Shown here: one piece after another, positions 22,163 through 34,200 of the stretch
Position numbering within the stretch: position 1 is the stretch's first letter
How the letters are laid out: every line of letters begins with the position of its first letter
Assembly (NCBI GenBank): GCA_019059635.1
Contig: JAGVRJ010000002.1
Span: 248,001 to 312,000, forward strand
DNA from: Proales similis
Lineage: Eukaryota > Rotifera > Eurotatoria > Ploima > Proalidae
Length of the DNA: 64,000 bases
Direction of reading: 5' to 3'
Notes under the pieces: model-generated
Told to the model about the DNA's origin: nothing
Database searches by the model: none
The model's input: only the letters and a program-made list of their open reading frames with translations
Made by a program: the position numbers and the translations under genes

Positions 22163-25100
22163 CTACCTAAGCAGTTGATCGGTCTTAGCGTCATATATGA
22201 ACACGCTCAGATTAGAGCCTGGGCCCAGACGATCTAGACAAACAACTAGTTCAAATGATCGAATAATTTCGCCCTAATTAAACAAACAAGAACCTTTGAA
22301 AGAGTTGTTCGGCACGTCACCGACTCTGTCAGGATTTTCGGGCGCAAACGCGGCCGCATGCAAGAGCTTGTTCACGTTGCCTTGTACCACGTCCCAGGTG
22401 GATATGGAGCCGATGCGCTGCGGCAGGTAGAGCGAAATGCGGCAGTAACCTAGTAGCGTCTCTTTGCGCTCATGACACAATCCAAACGAGAAATAAAATA
22501 GGGAAACGTGTTCAAATGACAGGCGTGAAAATAACCAACCGGCAGTGTTCCTGTATTTGACGCAAATTAGACAATAGACGTCTTCAGAGTCGTTCGCGTC
22601 GTGTTCGAGCTGCTTCAAGTCAAAGACGATTCGCTCGGCTGGCATGTACAGCTCGTAGGTTTTTGTGTCGTACAGCGACGACTTTATATCTTTGACCAGT
22701 GGCACAGTCTGCGTCTGTTTCTGGGCTAGCCGATCTCGGCCATAATAAATGCCTATGTCACAATACAATCGGCTTGTCTCAAAGTCGGACGTCGGCCCCT
22801 ATTTGCATTTACGAATTAGGCCGAGTCAATTAGACGCATCAGCATGCTTGATTAGACTAACAGATTTAGGCACGATTAGCTGCAAATTGAAATCTCTGAG
22901 ACCAATCGGATCGAATGTGGCCCGGCGTCGCTCAACGGCCAATTCGGGCTCGTTTGGTCGAGTGTAGTAGCCGGTTGTGTTGCCAACCTGGTCACGGTCT
23001 CGTCTGTTGAGATTTGAAACTTCGCTCTCTTTGCGTCCGCTGCTCAAGTGCATGAACGCGCTCTGAATGTCGGACGTGTAGAGGCGTGACGGTTCGACCA
23101 GAAAGACCTTGGAAAAAGAAAAAGTGGAAATTTTCAGCTTAAATGCTTCTCTCTACTCTGTGTCGAGTGTTTACTCGTCGCATCTCGTCATGGTCGTTCG
23201 CCAGCATGAAGCGATTCTTGAGCAAATAGAGCAGCGCTTTGGCGATTATCTCAAAATCATTGGGCGACCAAAGCGACATGAATAGCTGATCCCAGACGTA
23301 CAAGAGCGCATTGCGACTGAGCACACTTGAAAAGCACTCGGCGATCCACTTGCGAATGAATATGTGCGGCTCGACGAGGAGCTCGCGGCTCACTCGGAAC
23401 ACGCTTGGATCGTCGACGACGCGCTCGGCCAGCGCTTTCTTGCCCTCGTTGTAGATGATCTCGTGAACAAAGTCCTAAAAATCGCCAATGAGACCCTTAA
23501 CTGAGCAGCGGGCGACGCTTGGCGCTTACCTTCTGGTTGACCTTTGGATTCACTTTGCTTATTCGCTTTAAATGCTCGTAGAAACTCGGATCGTTCATTG
23601 ACACGTCCTGCATTATTTTCGCCGATATGGCGAACAGCTCGTTCCACACCGGGAATAGGTTCTTTACGAACAAATCCAAGTACATGGCCAAATCGTAGAT
23701 GAGCTCGCTCTTGGCTCTGTCTTGAGTGAACGTCAGCTGGAAGGGCAGCGACCAAAATATAAAGTACGGCTCGTAGTCCTTCGAGTACGTGTACAAAACG
23801 TTCAGAATTTTGATCGTCTGACGCATGTGAGGCTCGTTCAAGTAGGCGTTCATGCAGTGAACTCGCGAATAGGTCTGAATGAAGCGAGCATTATTATTCG
23901 AGTCCAGTCGGTAACCAACACTGTTGCCTACTTCGATTACGGCGTTCTCGATCAGACCTGCCACTGGCGTTTGTGCTGGGTCGTTGATTTTCAGCTCGGC
24001 CTTGCCGCGCGTCACGCCCTCGGCGAAATTCTTCCGCACCATTAGATCGATGTTTATCTAATTTGGCTGAGTTGAATATCACTCGACAATTTACTCGTCG
24101 ACCTCACTTACAGCCACAGTCGGATCGATTTTCTTCCGCTCGTGTCTCAGCAGAATGTCCGACCAGACGTAACGACGCAGGTTCATGGGCAGCTGCTGGC
24201 CTGACAGCTTTTGAATGACGAAAGCGATTCGGCGCGGATCCTTCTGAATCATGTGAAGCAGCGAGTCTGCAATCACTTCAGAGTAGCTGCTCGTCAGACC
24301 GATCAGACTTGGTTTTGCTTTGGCCAAATAGCATTAGACAGCAGCGGCTGCGGGCTTCAGTCAGTTACCTTTGTTGTGCAGTAGATCGCGCTGTTTCAGA
24401 TATTCCCTCAAATTGTTTGAGTTGCTGTGTTTGGATAGAATCGAGCGGAGTTCAGCCTCTGCGCGACGATCGAGGCCTGTGTCAGTGCCGGCCGACTCGG
24501 CCTCCATAATGTTCTGCTTGAGATAGAGAAAGCGGTCGAGTGAAGTGCTTGCTATGTTGTACGTGTGCTCCAGATAGTCTTTCATCTCAGTGCAGAGCTC
24601 TTCGCTCCTTTCAGTTCTTCACATGTCACCATTCAAGCTGATCAAGGCAATCGGCGTGAGCTTACGTTTGGCCCGACTGCAGCGCACATTTTTTCTTTAA
24701 CGCGATGTTGTTTATTTGAATCTGCAGCCACGACTTGGCTTCGTTTTCTAGCTTGCGCCGCTGCTCTTCGCTCATATTCGGCGGTTGCTTTTTGAACAAG
24801 AAAATATTAGACCGAGCTGGCTCTGATCTATCCGATTGATCACTTTACCAGCAGAGTGGGATCGTCTTTTTCCTCCGACAGGTAGGAGCGCTTGAACTGC
24901 GGCCCGAGCAGTTCGATTATCATTTGACGTCGATGTGGATTGGAAAACTGCTGTCGAACTGCCTGGGCCAAATCCAGACTCAACATGTCCGCGATCTTTG
25001 TTCGTCCAATGCTTCATTCGACAAGAGCTGATGGTAACGATCTGGACAAGTGGCTTACGTTTTGCCATGGAGTGGTCGGCAGCAGACTCTCGAAATAGCT

Positions 25101-25269
25101 CGAGTCGAGCCAAGAGAAGCCGAACGGTTTTTCTTTATCAGTTATGGACGCGTCCATTCGCCTTTTCCGTTCCTATTCAATAGTTCAGCTCGCAATATTC
25201 CTATTTTAATAAATTATTATTCAAATTTACCGAGTAATTGATCGCAGCCCGATCCTGACTCAGTTCCAT
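22163..25269 (-). CDS. TBC-like (Rab-GAP-fold) protein with C-terminal C2-like segment
   Basis: Twelve exons: 25269-25231, 25172-25059, 24995-24849, 24787-24666, 24607-24369, 24317-24112, 24057-23530, 23474-23175, 23107-22862, 22798-22540, 22461-22294, 22233-22163. They encode about 812 residues. The first 150 residues are unremarkable. A helical region follows, then a TBC-type block starting NLRRYVWSDILLRHERKK and ending with WIAECFSSVLSRNALLYVWDQLF, which resembles the end of TBC domains. The expected glutamine-finger motif YxQ is not visible; the matching stretch reads YSKDYEPYFIFW. The last 170 residues (DIGIYYGRD ... LLGYCRISLYLP) look beta-rich, perhaps a C2-like domain. I do not recognise an orthologue name. 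It starts 355 bp from the divergent DUF4537-type gene. The gene model is well supported; function is not. Confidence 0.6.
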
Positions 25270-25624
25270 GGTTACCTGACTGAAGGAGAGAGAGGGAGAC
25301 AGGAATAGGAGGCCAGACGAGGAGGGGTGGTCGGGAGCAGGGGGGGCGGGAGGGGTCCTTAGACAACTAAACTAAACAGAACAATGAAATCAACAGCTAA
25401 TTTAAATTAAAGAGAAAAAAGCCTGAAAACTAAACAACCACATCCTGTGACATAATGGTCGGAAAGTGATTATGCTCACATGTCAGGCTTGACGTGCTTC
25501 GTTAGCAGCATGCTTGTCTACAGGCTGTTTGTCGTCAGCGCTGCTCTCTATAATTTGTTGCTCGACATCAGCGCCAGTCTTGGCAGAGAATCGAAAATTG
25601 AGCAAAAGAGGACAAGTAGAGAAA
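25270..25624. promoter_or_regulatory. Shared intergenic promoter region of two divergent genes
   Basis: Only 355 bp separate the start codons of the TBC-like gene (-) and the DUF4537-type gene (+). It includes a purine-rich tract (GA/GG) at about 25277-25360 and AT-rich DNA at 25370-25430. Promoter activity is inferred from position alone. Confidence 0.5.
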
Positions 25625-27587
25625 ATGGAGGAAAATTTGATAGAAAAAGATCTGGTCTCAAAAGTGAAGCATCTATTTACGCACTCGAACGACCATGTGG
25701 ACATTTTGAAAGCGCCCAAGCAAGGCAAGACTGTGCGACTTGTGCACAAGGGCAAAGACATTGACTACGTGCTTGGAGACGCGGTGAATATCGCCTTTTC
25801 AAATCCTGATCGCTTGATTTTCCTTAAACTGAATTGCTCAGGTCAGCGACAGAAAGCACGTGCATGCGATCTACTGTCACTTTTTGTTTCCGAAGCACAA
25901 GTTCAAGCGCTTCAACGGAAATGAAATCTACATGCACTGCGTTAAAAAGCCGATCGAAGTAGACGAGCATTTCAAGTTTTTATTCACCAATCGCTTTCAA
26001 GCTCAACAATTAAGTTTAAAAAATCTGCCCTGGTGATTGCATGCTGGGATGTGACTGGCCTCTACTATCTGGGTATGGTTTTTGCTGCATGTAAAATGCT
26101 TCTCAGCCGAATTGAGCCGATCCATCTGCAGGCAAGATAATGGACACAGTCGGCGACCTAAAAGCAGACGTGAAGTTCTTCAACGGTCGATATCAACATG
26201 GTCAACACTACGAAAACATAATAAAAGTGCCGAACAAGTACGGCCGATTCAAGGTTGGTGCCAATCCATTTTAAGCACTTTGAGTCGTTCAAATATCAAA
26301 TAAAAACAAAGCGAGGCGACTATGTCATGGCCAATGTTCTAACAGAGCACGAGCAAATCTGCTGGATCCCGGGCGTTGTTCTCGGCCAAGTAGCCGATAC
26401 AGATGAGGAAATGTACGAAGTTGTGTATTTCAACGAACAAGTCGGCCTCAATTCGGACGACCAGCTGATCAAAATCAGCGCCATGCGTTATGACCACATT
26501 GTCAAGCGGCTGATCGAGATCGAGAGTGAAAAGTGAGTTGCCTTCATCACTGTCTAATGCCCTTTTGCACTTGATCTCAAAGCAAACTAAAGCGATCGCA
26601 AGAGAAAACTTAACGAAGCCAAAGGTGAGCGTCGCAATTCCTAAATGAGAATTCACCTTTTTCAACCAGGTATTGCAGAGAAAGACTCTTATCTTCTGGA
26701 CTTGTGGGCAAAGCAGTTTCTCGGAGACGAGTATTTCGAGCTCAGAGGCTACTACGAGCCTCTTCTTCAATGTCACGATGTTCACATGCTCCCAGCTGGC
26801 AGAGTTCACCGGCCGGTAAAGAAATTCGAAGCCAAACAGCTCGTGCTGGCTCGCTGGCCGAATGATTACCATTACTACCCGAGCCGGATTGTGGACAGAG
26901 TCGGCAGTGACCTATATCGGGTGGTGAACAATCTAAATCGAATGTCTACGTTGCACTCGTCCGACTTGTTCGAGATCCGTAATCATCTGGATAACATTGA
27001 TCTTGAGGTTTAGGGCTCGCTTTTGCTTACTGCTCGGTCGAGTCTAACCTGCTGGTGATAGGTCGGCGACACAATACTGGCCAAACACAACAAATTCAAG
27101 TTCAGCTTTGCGCCGGCAGAGGTCGTTTCAATGCGCGACTCGAAGCCGGTCGTTCGCTTCTACGACAACACCCAATGCTATTCGAGCAAAACAGAAATCC
27201 ACCTGATTTCAAGAGACCAATTTCACCAGGACGTGCATCTGATTCTCAACTACGAGCGCAAATGGATCGGCGTCAAAGTGCTTGCGCTCAATGCTGAGCA
27301 AGGAGTTTACCAAAAAGGTTTCCCATTTATCTTCGAACCGTTTGCATTCGCCTTGAATGTTTCGTCTCTTTTCTGCAAAAGGCATAATCAAAGAGCGAAT
27401 TGGCGACTCACGAAATTATCTGATCGAATTCATCGACGGCCAAGACCAGGTGAGTGTCGCTCTATGACAAATAACGTGTCGTATCACATTTAAATGCGTC
27501 TCTCGCTCATTTGTTTGCCTCCAGGGCCAAGCTGCTTGTCTAATTCAAAACGCGTATTTCGTATTTCTCCTCGACGAGCAGCAGTGA
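25625..27587 (+). CDS. Tandem DUF4537 / Tudor-like domain protein
   Basis: Ten exons: 25625-25783, 25842-25958, 26015-26072, 26132-26253, 26312-26532, 26593-26624, 26670-27007, 27062-27317, 27382-27449, 27525-27587. They encode 477 residues. Segments of the form 'GDYVMANVL ... WIPGVVLGQVADTDEEMYEVVYFN', 'KQLVLARWPNDYHYYPSRIVD' and 'YERKWIGVKVLAL' repeat along the chain, each followed by short beta-strands. This is the pattern of Tudor-like DUF4537 modules, also found in VWA3 and C11orf16-type proteins. No von Willebrand A domain is seen. A role is unknown; in animals such proteins are often testis- or cilia-enriched, which is only family knowledge. Its 3' end meets eEF2K head-on. Confidence 0.65.
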
Positions 27588-27628
27588 GAGGAGAGGAAAT
27601 TTCCTTTAAACGGCCAATACGTTACTCT

Positions 27629-27646
27629 TTTATTTACAAAAATAAA
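27629..27646. terminator. Back-to-back poly(A) signals of DUF4537-type gene (+) and eEF2K (-)
   Basis: Minus-strand AATAAA occupies 27634-27629 and plus-strand AATAAA occupies 27641-27646, six bases apart. The stop codons are at 27587 (+) and 27799 (-), so both signals sit at plausible distances. Confidence 0.7.
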
Positions 27647-27798
27647 CGTTTTGCTTTTCGGCATGTAGACGCAATTAGAAACAATGTTTATCTTTTTCTA
27701 AAATGGTTTGACTAGTGCCTCGGCTATAAGTGGTGAGCTTAATTAAGATAAGCCAATCGAAAACTGATTACAAATTTGAGTTTTTCTTTTTCTCTAAT

Positions 27799-30159
27799 CT
27801 AGTCGGCTTGACTAGCTAGCTGCTCGGAAAGCATAAAGTACTTGCTGGCAATGCGGCCCTTGCCACTCTGCATGGCCAGCTCAGCCGCTTCGTTGTAGAG
27901 CGAAGCAGCTTCGCCCAGGTCTTGTGTCAGCCCGTGCAGACCTTGCTCGTTCATTTGAGCCATTCGAGCAATCACCTCGTAGGCCTCGCATTCGAAAGAT
28001 GCCTCCGAATATCCTGCGTCCTCTTCCTCTTCTTGATCGTGTTCAATTTGGTTGAGCAGCTTCTGATAGAATTCATACGCTCTGCTCCAGTCCACATTTC
28101 TAAACGAGAACGAGGGCTCAGCTTTCACGCTCATACAATTAGCAAGACGCAATTTGTATTACTCGGTGTCTGGCAGACCTGCTCCCGTATCGAACGCCTT
28201 GGCCACAAAGTTCAATGCGCTTTTGACGCCAAGTTCGGCGCCCTGTTGCATGTAGGCGAATCCGATGCGCACGTTTTCCTCCGACTCCTTGAGTTGGTTC
28301 AAAATTTTGGCTTATTCTCACTCGCTCACAAGCCGAGCAAATGTTTGTGCCCTTACCTCAGCGCTATAGTCGGGCAAGAGATCGCGGGGCAGATCGAGGT
28401 AAATTTTGGCCAAATTTAAAACGGCCTCGGGATTTCTCAGAGTGGCTGCCTGCCGCAAATGATAGATGGCGGCGTCCTCGTCGAACGGTTCGCCCTCTTT
28501 ATCCACAAAACGGCCGCTCATGTGGTATTTACTCAGCTCGAGATGGACCTAGAGAGCAATCGAGGTCGATCAGCATTCTATTTGTTACGATTGGGGTTAA
28601 GGACAGGAATACCTTTGAGAGAATGGAGACGTTCGTCTTCAAAGGCGAATAATCGTCGCTGTCATCTTCAATGTCAAGAAGGACTCTCTCGGCGGCCACC
28701 GAGCTCGAGCGCGGACGAACGGGGTTTTCTCTGTCGAAGAAATTGCGCGCCTCGTCATGTGAGTAGGCCGAATCGAGACAGTTGGACTCGTATCGACTTC
28801 GAGCGCTTCTTTTGCTCGAGCTGTCCGGACAAATGCGCGAGTAGGAGCTGCTCGACTCTGTTCGCTGTCTGCTCCACAGAGTTCGCGACGCCGAAAGAGG
28901 AGAGGGCGACGACGCTGACTCATAGCCCTCTGACTCGTCGATGTCATGCAGATCAGCGCCGGAGAACACGCTGTTCTCGTCGCTCATGTTAGACGCCTCA
29001 GAGCGAGTGCGCGCTCTCAGTCTGTAAAATTCACCGAAGCTGTTCGGTGAGCCAAACACCATGCTCTCGCTGCCACGACATCTGGTCACATTCGAGCGCA
29101 TCATAACGCTGCTTGTTCTGTCATGTTTATGCAACTCAGACGGCGCCAAATCGAACTGACTCAGACCGAGGCTCTTGCAGACCTCGTTGCAAATGTGAGT
29201 GGAGAAGAAGAGCGCGAAGCCTTTTAGGCCCAAATTGCCTTCGCTGTACTCTTGCTCGTTTACCGAGTGAATTTGCGGGTCTGTGTACAAGTCGCCGACA
29301 CCTTGGATGTCGACCACCATCAGCTGGTGATTGGAGCATTCGAATGTGAAATGACTGAACGACTGCGGCGTGAAGCGAAAGTCTTGCTCGTCGACGAAGC
29401 CGCTGTTCGAGTTGTACTTTGTATATTTGCCTTCGATGAAGTGTTCGAGATGATAAAGTGGAGCGTCCGGCCTTTCCTTGAACTCAAGCACCGACACTTG
29501 GAACATGTCGATCTTCTTGGGCGGGTTATGCCGATTGAACATCTCGGCCCAGAGTTTGGCGTCCATTTGCAGTTTTACGTCCTGGAAGTATTGCTCCCGC
29601 TCTACATTGTCCGAGTCGATGTAGCGTTTGGCAACGTAGTTGGCCGCATGCTCCCACGAGTCTTTGTGCACAGAATTCGAGAGCTTTTTGCTTATTTTTA
29701 GCGAAAATTAGAAACGCCCATGAGTCAGAGAGAAGCTTGCACTTACAGTCTAAAACAGGCGCGAAGGGCGCCACGTGCAAATTGATTGGGCTCCATTTTA
29801 ACCACACACTCGTCCTGAATCCATTCCTGTTTGATTGCGTTGTATCGGTGTCGGACGGCTCGTTCGGCTTGACACCGATCGATACGGAACTCGCGCCAAG
29901 GGTCGATCAAGAGACGAACTTTGCGCGCAGCGCGTCTCCACTTGAGCTTTGCCGGACTGGCGCCCTCTTCTTCACTTTGCGAACAACTGCGTCTCTCGTC
30001 GAGGTGAGCTTTTTTGGCGCGAAAGTTGGCCATGCCGATCGGATACTGCTCCGACTTGACCTCGTAGTCAATTAGATTGCTCGGGTCTACTTGAAGTGCC
30101 TGGTCGTTGGGCAGATCAGTCAGCGGAAACAAACAACAACAATCGTCGATCTCATCCAT
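27799..30159 (-). CDS. EEF2K: Eukaryotic elongation factor 2 kinase
   Basis: Five exons: 30159-29747, 29690-28613, 28548-28357, 28287-28163, 28099-27799. They encode 702 residues (human 725). The calmodulin-binding region is KLKWRRAARKVRLLIDPW. The alpha-kinase domain follows, with the lysine in NYVAKRYI, then KYTKYNSNSGFV, FSHFTFE and the hallmark GVGDLYTDPQIH. The regulatory loop begins SNMSDENSVFSG and is rich in Ser and Arg. C-terminal SEL1-like repeats (AIYHLRQAATLRN, SALNFVAKAFDTG, LYNEAAELAMQSGKGRIASKYF) are present. The enzyme phosphorylates eEF2 and slows elongation when calcium/calmodulin rises. It is divergent from midasin with about 1.07 kb between starts. Confidence 0.97.
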
Positions 30160-31072
30160 AGTTCGAGTGAAATGTGTGTTGGTGTGGCAGCTTTAAAGCT
30201 TCTTTGGCTTCAGCTTTTTGAACGTTTCTATTTCTATTTTTTTCTTCAACAAATAAATAGAGAGAAAAATTCAAGATGAATTTATAGTCGATCAGGCGTC
30301 CAATGTCTACAGCGACAGAGAAGAGAGGGGAGGCAATCTTAATAATTTGTTCAGCCTGTACACTCACGTGTATGGCGCCGAGTCGCATACACACACACAC
30401 ACTAGGTCGAGAGCCAAAACGATAAAAATTTATTCGAGGCCCTAAAGAGCGAGCGCGCACCAAGTCCACGGGCCAGACGCCTGTTCTTGTGCGCGTCGCA
30501 ATTTACGTCTAACTTTTACTAGATACACAAAACGTGGATCTTCAATCCGCCGCCGCCGCCGCTGCTGAATTATACATTATTTTATTACGATGAATTATGA
30601 AGAAGCCGCGCGATCCGACAAGCTAGACAGATTCAATTGATTACTAATTCGAACTGCGCAGATTCGCCACTCTAGCGCACGTTTCTTCGAATAAAACAAG
30701 CAAGCACGATCTCGATTCAACTTTTGATCATTTCTAAGAGTTTGCACTCTGTCCGAGCCAACAGGCTAAGCCGACGCCGCCCCCGATCCAAGCCAGTCCA
30801 GTTTCTCTCTCTCTCACTCCCTCGTCCTCTGCCTTTTCATTCATCGGAATTTTCTCAATGAAGCAGACCGTGAGTTCAGGCTAACCTGATCATCAGCTCG
30901 GCAATTCAACTCGTCCAACTTGTCTAAATGAGTCCAAATCAAATCAGAGGCCGACTAGATGAATGACTAACTGTGTTTGAAGAAACAACTCAGTCGATCG
31001 GGCAGATAAATGAGAAATTAAGAATGGAATGAGAAAAATTGGCCTTTGTGCATTCATACGCGTAGCACGTGT

Positions 31073-31103
<31 letters not shown>

Positions 31104-31232
31104 TTTATGAATTTCCTAGTCCGTCCGTCTGTGTGCGCGCGCGCGCGGGGGGCTCATTGAGAATATCAAGCACATTTTAGCCGTTGTTGACTAAAAGAAG
31201 AAAATAAAACTATTCAAAGATTGTTGAGTCAA
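30160..31232. other. 1.07 kb intergenic region between divergent eEF2K and midasin genes
   Basis: No coding exon is recognised. It contains a CA run (about 30391-30402), a GCC-type run (about 30549-30563), a CT run (30804-30815) and the alternating GT/CT/CG tract listed separately. It is likely to carry both promoters. Confidence 0.5.
31076..31150. repeat. Alternating (GT)n-(CT)n and (GC)n tract
   Basis: A GTGTGT run passes directly into CTCTCT. About 40 bp further on it is followed by GTGTGCGCGCGCGCGC and six or more G. Alternating purine-pyrimidine of this kind can adopt Z-DNA. It sits about 85-155 bp upstream of the midasin start codon. Confidence 0.75.
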
Positions 31233-34200
31233 ATGGCCAATCTGGTGAATAAATACGAAAAGCTGATCGATCATCGGACAAGCTCTGACAAAGAGCTGGG
31301 CGCGACTGGCCACAGTCAACACGTGAGACTTAAACGGCAGGCATTAAAGACTCGAGTTGAGGCAACTATTTTCAATAGGATCGGCTGACTGAGCTCGATT
31401 TGGTGATTGCAGTGAATCGATTGATCAGGTTCGATTTCAAGGCGTACGCCAACCGATGGAATTATTCGTTCCTCATGCGCCTGGTCGAACGGGTGCAGGC
31501 GCTCGAGGAGAAGACCACACTCGATTTGCTGATCGAATGGTTCGCACTCAGGACCTGCTCTCTCTTGCTCATTTACGAGCCGCATCAAGAGTCAGCGTTC
31601 ATCAAACAGTTCATGTCCCAGCCTCAGCTCGAACAATGCGCCCAAATGTAAGCAAACAAGTTAACGTCACCAGCGCCGAGTTGCCCGTTAACGTTCTGTT
31701 TGCTCTCTAGTGAGCAGCAAATTTTTGATCCGTCCTGGCCGGCCGACGAGTTAATCGACAAGTTGAAATCTCTTGACTCGATCCGCCTGAGCAAATCTGA
31801 ACTGGACGCAGGCAGAGCGGCTCTACATTACACTGACCTGAACGCCTTTGACCGTGTTGGAGCGGGCAAAAAGGCCAAACGAACTGTAAGAAGGCGAATT
31901 GGTGCCCACATTGGCAAAGTCTTGGAGTCGAATTTGAAATCCAACTAGATCGAGCCGGAAGAAACGCAGAAGAAGCGAGCACTGGTTATGACGAGCACGA
32001 CCCGATCCAATTTGAACAAGCTGATCGGAGCAGTGAAAATGCAAAGTTTCGTGCTCGTCGAAGGCTCGTCGAGCAGCGGCAAGACACTTCTCATTGAGCA
32101 TTTGGCCAAGCAAACTGGCCATAAACTGACCCGCTACCAAATGGACGACTACATTGACAGCCAGGTAATTTAAGCGAAAACGGTGCGCATGGAGTGGTGC
32201 ATTCCGAGCTCAAGACTCATGTTTCAGGTGTTGATCGGCGGCTACGTTTGCTCTCAAGTGCCCGGCGAGTTTGTGTGGAAAGCGGGGCCGTTGTACAAGT
32301 GTGCCTCGCACGGAGACTGGATTCTGCTCGAGGACATTGGCAACTCTCCGGCCGACACTCTCTCGCTCCTCATCGATCTGATTGAGACGAGGGCGGTGAA
32401 AACGGTGGAGAGCTATGTGCCCATTCACGCCGACTTTCGCCTCTTTCTGACCACGAGGCCGAACGAGTCTGCCCGCAAAAATGTGCAATTCTTGAACTCG
32501 ATTCAAAAGCTGGTCGACTTGGTCAAGTTCGACGAGCAAAACGAGGCCGAGATCGGCACAATAATCACCGAGCTCTATCCCAGCTTTGCATTTGCGCCTA
32601 GCAACGTGGTTGCGCAAAAGCTGCTCGGGCTGTTCAAAGAGCTCACCGGCACCGGCCAACAAGCCGAAGCGATCTGTTTGGCTCGTCATGGTCGAACATT
32701 CTTTCTCCGGTAAATGACCAATTCACGCCCAACTCGCAGAGCTTGCCAACTCAACCTAATTTTAAAAGCGATCTGCTCAAGCTGTGCGATCGCCTCAGCA
32801 AAGTGAGCAAAAGAGAAGCCAAACAGATTGAGAAGATCATGCTCAGGGACGTGGTCGAATGTTTTCTTGACTTTATCCAAAGAGCCGACGCTCGACTCGA
32901 TCTGACTCAGCGAATAGCCACTCATTTGAATCTGAATCGAGACGAGGTAAGTGGAGGTAAATGCCTCCAGATCACTCGGCCCTAAGCACCATTTGGTCCA
33001 AGGTGGTCAACATGTTCACCAATTACAAGCCGATGCTCAACATGAGCAAGAGCGAGCTTGAGTGTGGTCGAGTCCGACTTCCGATTAAATCTCATGCAGC
33101 CAAAGTGACCGGCGCGATGAAGCTCTCTGACTTGTAAGTCACTTTAGCGGGCTGCCTCGCGCTTGTTGAAAAGAGCATTGAACCAGAAGCGTGAGTGCAC
33201 CGAGATCCGCGTTTGTCTACACACGTGCGTCGCTTCAGCTGCTGGAAAAACTGGCCAGATGCGTGCAGTGCAACGAAGCTGTTCTACTTTGCGGCGAGAC
33301 CGGAGTGGGCAAGACAACGGCCCTGCAGCAACTCGCCAAGCTTTTAGGTAAGCCACTCGCCACTCACTCATATTGGCATGCAAATGCAGCGCAACGCGAC
33401 TCACAGGCCAGAAGCTGAGCGTCATAAATCTCAATCATCAAATGGAAGCGAGCGATCTGCTTGGAAGCTTCAAACCGGTCGACTTGCCACGACAAATGAA
33501 GCAGCTGAAAATGCAGTTCGTCGAGCTGTTCCATCGCTCCTTGGATCCGAGCGCAAATCAAACATTCCTCGAACACATTCAGGCAAGCGAGCCAACCGGT
33601 GCAATACTTCAAATTGATCTAATTCTCTTGTTCTAGACATGCTTCTCAAATTCCAATTGGCCCCAGCTACTCAAGCAGATTCTGCGCACTGCCCAGGAGA
33701 CCTGCGACAAGTTTCTTAAAGGTTCGTTTCATCCAGCCAGACTCAGGCCAGAGCAACGTTCTTCTAAACCTAGCCGTTTAAAAGACAAAGAGAAAAAGAG
33801 CTTCTGGCGTGCATGGAACGAAATTCGGTCAAAGGCGGAGAAATTGGAGGAAAACTTTGAGCTGATCGAGAAGCGATTCTCGTTCGAGTTTTTCAAGGTG
33901 ATTTGTAGCTTTCAGCGAAAAGAATCATTCATTCAGGATCAACAGCTTAACGTTCATGCTCTCAGGGCACACTGACCAAAGCGATCGAGAGCGGCGAGTG
34001 GATCATATTGGACGAGATTAATCTGGCCTCGTCGGAGACACTTCAGTTCTTGAGCGTCTTGCTGGAGAACAACGAGTCGGACAGCGCGTCGATAATTTTG
34101 TACGAGAACGGCGAAGACGAGCCAATAAAACGCGACTCAAACTTTCGTCTGTTTGCGGCCATGAATCCGGGCAACGACTTTGGCAAGCGCAACCTGCCGT

